NCBI GenBank assembly: GCA_016930435.1
Contig: JAFGGQ010000097.1
Location: 1 to 6,572, forward strand
Origin: a bacterium
GTDB taxonomy: Bacteria > UBP14 > UBA6098 > JAFGQG01
DNA: 6,572 nucleotides
Direction of reading: 5' to 3'
Within the stretch, counting starts at the first letter, position 1; each line of letters starts with the position of its first letter. Below the pieces are notes generated by a model that did not search any database, had not been told where the DNA came from, and worked only from the letters and a program-made list of their open reading frames with translations. Shown piece by piece: positions 3,728 to 6,572 of the stretch. The position numbers and the translations under genes are program-made.

Positions 3728-6572
3728 CTATTCTTTACCCGAATCCAAAGGAGTGATCTCATTCGTTTCAATGTTTTTTCTATTCTCAGATTTAACTGGA
3801 TTTTTGTCTGAATGATCAGAAATACCTAAATTCAATTCTTTGTTGTTAGAGAAAACTTTTTGGGTAGGCTGATTATTTTGAATTGAAAGAATATTGGTTA
3901 TTTCAGTTGAAACCCCTTTATTCAAATAATCCAAACCCATCTCCTTCGGGTATCCGTAGGCTTCTGGATTAAATAAAACTCCACTTGGAATATTGTTTTC
4001 TGGGCCTTTACTTTCCACTACCGGTTTCTTTAGCCTTTGCATCACCGGATCATCGCGGTCAGCAAGGACCATATAGCTTACTTCCCGATTCGGCTCTCCA
4101 TAAATCGTAAATACAGTAAAATTATCGTTCCAATCATAGCCTACGTTGAAAGGTTTGCCGATTGAAGTAAGTGTAACCGTTGCTTCTTCTTCCTTTGTAA
4201 GGGAAGAATAATAGTCGGGCATTTCGATCCTTGCTGATCCTTCGCTATTGAGAACAGCCTTGCCCCGGTAAAGGCATAAATTCTCCGGAGATTCGACAAA
4301 ATTATGGCGAAGTGTTTTATTAAGCGGGTCATCAGGGTGGTCGATTAAGAAGGATCCTCCTGTTTTAGATAAAGTACCATTTACGTATACGTCGCCGCTG
4401 AAGTATCCGGCATAATGGCCATCACCCTGAGCGCCATATACTCCTATTATAGAATTAAAGCCATTAACATATCCTAATGCCCCTACACATGCGTTTGCTG
4501 TATTAAAAATACCGATCACTCCCGCGCTGTAGTTAGAGTAATTATTGGCGTCCGGGAAATAGCCGCAAACGCCATATCTATATGCAGGGGTTGCCGCACC
4601 AAAATCATAAAAAGCTCCTGTGGCATATACCCCGGTAGCGCCAATATCCCCAAAGCCATTGCCGATACTGCTTCCAGTGAACTTATTGTATGATCCGAAT
4701 GAGTAACCGGTGAATGCTCCTCCGGAACCATCGGTGAGATATGATCCTGTAACATTGTTGCCAACCCCTATTATGGCGGTGCCAGAGCTGTTGGTGTTTC
4801 TTGCGTCAACCCCAAAATCCGAAGATGCGCTTGTCGTTCCGTATATTCCTGAAGTTGTTGATCCGCCATTCCCGAGAACACCCGCGCCGGATGTATTATT
4901 GCTAACACCTAAAACGCCGTTGTATTGAGTTCCCAGCGCGCCAAAAATATCAGAGTTAAATTCACCATATACTCCGATACCATCGGAAGCATCAGTAATA
5001 CCGTAAATGCCCCAGCTTGCGGGGGTGGCGTCACCATGGCCGAGTACCCCGACATTGGAACTTGAACCCGCCACACCGGATCCACCGGTCAGGTATGACC
5101 CGGCAATATTGTTGCCACTTGCTAAAAGCCCTGTTCCACTGGCATTAGTATTTTGGAATCGGCCCCCAAAACCAGTCGCAGAACTGGCTACTCCATAAAC
5201 ACCAATATCATCGGCTATAAAATAACCACCGTAATTGGTGCCCGAACCAGTGGCAGAACCATAAATCCCATAGTTTGACCCGGTACCACCATCGGCTAAT
5301 CCTTGTACACCTGTGTATTGATATGAACCAGATGGAGTAACTTCACCTTTAACGCCGATATATCCACCAATGCCTTCTACGCCAATACCATACCAGTCGG
5401 TATTATCGCATATCCCAATAACACCCCTGCCCTCGTTTGAAGTTACAGTATTGTTGAAATATCCGACCGGATTCGGGGATGATGCAGATGCCGAAACATG
5501 CAGTTTATATGCAGGGGTTGTAGTTCCGATACCTATATTGGTTCCATTATCATATAATTGAGAATTAGTGATTGTTTTTGCAGCAGCAGTATTCCATTTG
5601 GTCAGATAATTATCATTCCTTGTACCCGCAATTACATCGCCGCTTCCCCCTGAGAATGCTGTCCAGCTTCCGCCGGAATTTTTGTATTCTATTATACCGG
5701 AATTATCGCGGATGCCATAGCCACCGGAACCTGCAGTTGAGTTGCCGAAATTTAAATAACCGCCAGCAGCACTTGGCCTTAGGGTTAATCCGGTAGAATG
5801 GAACATTGCGACTGGAGAAGTAGTTTCAGCCCTGATAAACATCCTGTTGGAACCTGATTGGGTGTAAATTCCAGCGTTATTGGTTGCCGTTCCATTCAAA
5901 TAATAACCGAATCCATTTGCTATCGATGTATTGCCATTGAAGTATCCTGCAAAGTAATTGGTGCTTAAATCTGTATATCCGAGTGCGCCCCACGTTGAAC
6001 CGGAGCCAAGACATTCACCGCGCACACCTGCTTCACCGCCGCGTCCCATTACACCGCGGCCGCCTCCACCGCTTGCATCGCCGTAAATTGCCCACCCCGG
6101 CATCGTAACATAAATACCGTAGATATCGGTGTTATCATAAGCAACGTAAATCCTTGAATTTGCAGGATTAGAAGATGTCCCTATTCGAATTCCGTCAGAA
6201 GATGAGACACTTGTGGAAACCCATTCATTTCCGGTAACCAGAGCGTTCCCATTGACTTCAAGGGCTTGAGTGGGACTTGACGTTCCAATGCCCAACCGGT
6301 CATTAGTACTATTCCAGTATAGGTTATTCTCACCGGTTATGGAATTGCTTCCATTCCAGTAGGCTACCTGGGTCGCAATCCCGGAACCCGTGACATTGTT
6401 TGCAGGGATCGAAGGGATTTCGCTCCAATGATGACCATCAAGCATATCAGCGTTTAAGTTAGTACAAAGGGTTCCGTTAGAGATAGGTATCTGGCCGGAG
6501 GCATTGCCGGAATTAAGATTTACTCCCAGGTTCATTGTCCCGCTGCCGGATGCCGAAAGCCCGGTTCCCGTC
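3728..6572 (-). CDS. Large Gly/Asn-rich repeat surface protein, 5' end beyond the window
   Basis: The frame is open through the right edge; codons upstream of the Met at 6535 read TGTGLSASGSGT, so that Met is internal and the N terminus with any signal peptide is outside. At least 947 residues are present. Numbering from that Met, residues 1-36 contain 'LNADMLDGHH', a phage tail-fibre-like motif. Two cassettes of the type 'Y..[KW]....I..S.L..n....GIGT..P...L.V' lie at about 49-96 and 298-349. Residues about 130-230 and 370-710 are a long series of irregular G-V/I-x-G repeats (GVMG, GVRG, GIYG, GVYG, GVLG), probably beta-rich and elongated. Residues about 711-840 are a conserved C-terminal module ('YAGYFSGDVYVNGTLSK', 'IDHPDDPLNKTLRHNFVESP'). 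A polar tail of about 95 residues ends in TAG. No type IX sorting domain, LPXTG or membrane anchor is visible. A cell-surface or extracellular structural/adhesive role is inference; the substrate is unknown. Confidence 0.85.
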   Translation of the reverse strand, partial: TGTGLSASGSGTMNLGVNLNSGNASGQIPISNGTLCTNLNADMLDGHHWSEIPSIPANNVTGSGIATQVAYWNGSNSITGENNLYWNSTNDRLGIGTSSPTQALEVNGNALVTGNEWVSTSVSSSDGIRIGTSSNPANSRIYVAYDNTDIYGIYVTMPGWAIYGDASGGGGRGVMGRGGEAGVRGECLGSGSTWGALGYTDLSTNYFAGYFNGNTSIANGFGYYLNGTATNNAGIYTQSGSNRMFIRAETTSPVAMFHSTGLTLRPSAAGGYLNFGNSTAGSGGYGIRDNSGIIEYKNSGGSWTAFSGGSGDVIAGTRNDNYLTKWNTAAAKTITNSQLYDNGTNIGIGTTTPAYKLHVSASASSPNPVGYFNNTVTSNEGRGVIGICDNTDWYGIGVEGIGGYIGVKGEVTPSGSYQYTGVQGLADGGTGSNYGIYGSATGSGTNYGGYFIADDIGVYGVASSATGFGGRFQNTNASGTGLLASGNNIAGSYLTGGSGVAGSSSNVGVLGHGDATPASWGIYGITDASDGIGVYGEFNSDIFGALGTQYNGVLGVSNNTSGAGVLGNGGSTTSGIYGTTSASSDFGVDARNTNSSGTAIIGVGNNVTGSYLTDGSGGAFTGYSFGSYNKFTGSSIGNGFGDIGATGVYATGAFYDFGAATPAYRYGVCGYFPDANNYSNYSAGVIGIFNTANACVGALGYVNGFNSIIGVYGAQGDGHYAGYFSGDVYVNGTLSKTGGSFLIDHPDDPLNKTLRHNFVESPENLCLYRGKAVLNSEGSARIEMPDYYSSLTKEEEATVTLTSIGKPFNVGYDWNDNFTVFTIYGEPNREVSYMVLADRDDPVMQRLKKPVVESKGPENNIPSGVLFNPEAYGYPKEMGLDYLNKGVSTEITNILSIQNNQPTQKVFSNNKELNLGISDHSDKNPVKSENRKNIETNEITPLDSGKE
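4016..4405 (-). other. Conserved C-terminal module of the large repeat protein
   Basis: Residues about 711-840 begin 'YFSGDVYVNGTLSKTGGSF' and continue 'LIDHPDDPLNKTLRHNFVE', 'YRGKAVLNSEGSARIEMPDY' and 'VSYMVLADRDDPVMQR'. From memory, the pattern 'GSF.IDHP.DP.NK.L.H.FVESP...Y.G...L...G.A.+.+P.Y' recurs at the C-terminal side of many large GVxG-repeat proteins in environmental bacteria. Its function is unknown to me. The constant position after the repeat array suggests a folding, trimerisation or anchoring cap, which is inference. Confidence 0.6.
4721..4849 (-). repeat. Copy B of an internal duplication in the large repeat protein
   Basis: This stretch encodes residues about 563-605, starting GIYGTTSASSDF and containing NSSGTAII, GNNVTGSYL and TDGSG. 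It pairs with copy A. The DNA of the two copies is clearly diverged, including at third positions, so the duplication is old rather than a recent slippage or assembly product. Confidence 0.7.
5075..5203 (-). repeat. Copy A of an internal duplication in the large repeat protein
   Basis: This stretch encodes residues about 445-487, starting GVYGVASSATGF and containing NASGTGLL, GNNIAGSYL and TGGSG. It aligns without gaps to copy B, 118 residues further on. The shared core is N-[AS]-S-G-T, then GNN-[IV]-[AT]-GSYLT-[GD]-GSG. It points to segmental duplication in the array of GVYG-type repeats. Confidence 0.7.

Noticed and set aside
4710-5561. Several plus-strand ORFs of 60-75 codons inside the large repeat gene
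   Set aside because: They are Pro/Thr-rich shadows of the Gly-rich minus-strand coding sequence and have no independent support.
1868-6572. Prophage tail-fibre locus
   Set aside because: The fibre-like motifs are present, but one protein has a Sec signal peptide, there are no other phage genes, and these cassettes are common in bacterial surface proteins.

Overview
The window looks like a piece of a Gram-negative environmental bacterium, probably an FCB-group or related candidate-phylum lineage. The grounds are an exported protein with a 'YQGKL...VPRQPLSAVPYA' N-terminal module, repeated 'GIGTSSP.xKL.V.G' cassettes, and a C-terminal domain with 'IDHP.DP..K.L.H..VESPE'. These module types are, from memory, common in such genomes. 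No marker gene is present, so the phylum is inference. Base composition is moderate, with clearly AT-rich intergenic stretches.

Layout from left to right. (1) Bases 1-70, minus strand, encode a short in-frame fragment of a clan GH-A glycoside hydrolase, most like GH5, including the 'WEIFNEPE' acid/base motif. It runs off the left edge and its upstream half is missing. (2) From base 71 to 1798, plus strand, there is an open frame for a tetratricopeptide-repeat protein (usable starts at 170 or 200). It has TPRs at both ends and a central domain I do not recognise. Its recognisable TPR sequence begins exactly where the GH5 similarity stops, so two head-to-head genes are both broken at about base 70. 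This is a real rearrangement or an assembly chimera. (3) Bases 1799-1867 are a short convergent intergenic region holding an AT-rich inverted repeat. (4) Bases 1868-3499, minus strand, encode a complete 543-residue secreted modular protein with a signal peptide, a conserved N-terminal module, two GIGT..P repeats and a C-terminal beta-sandwich-like domain resembling a carbohydrate-binding module. (5) Bases 3500-3727 are an AT-rich gap. (6) Bases 3728-6572, minus strand, encode a very large Gly/Asn/Ser-rich repeat protein that is open at the right edge.

The two minus-strand proteins share the fibre-like GIGT..P cassette and probably both act outside the cytoplasm as surface or secreted structural/adhesive proteins. 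The TPR protein is convergent with them and shows no evident functional link. I see no RNA genes, CRISPR array, insertion sequence or complete metabolic gene. The least expected observations are the hidden GH5 fragment with its sharp junction, and the unrecognised central domain of the TPR protein.
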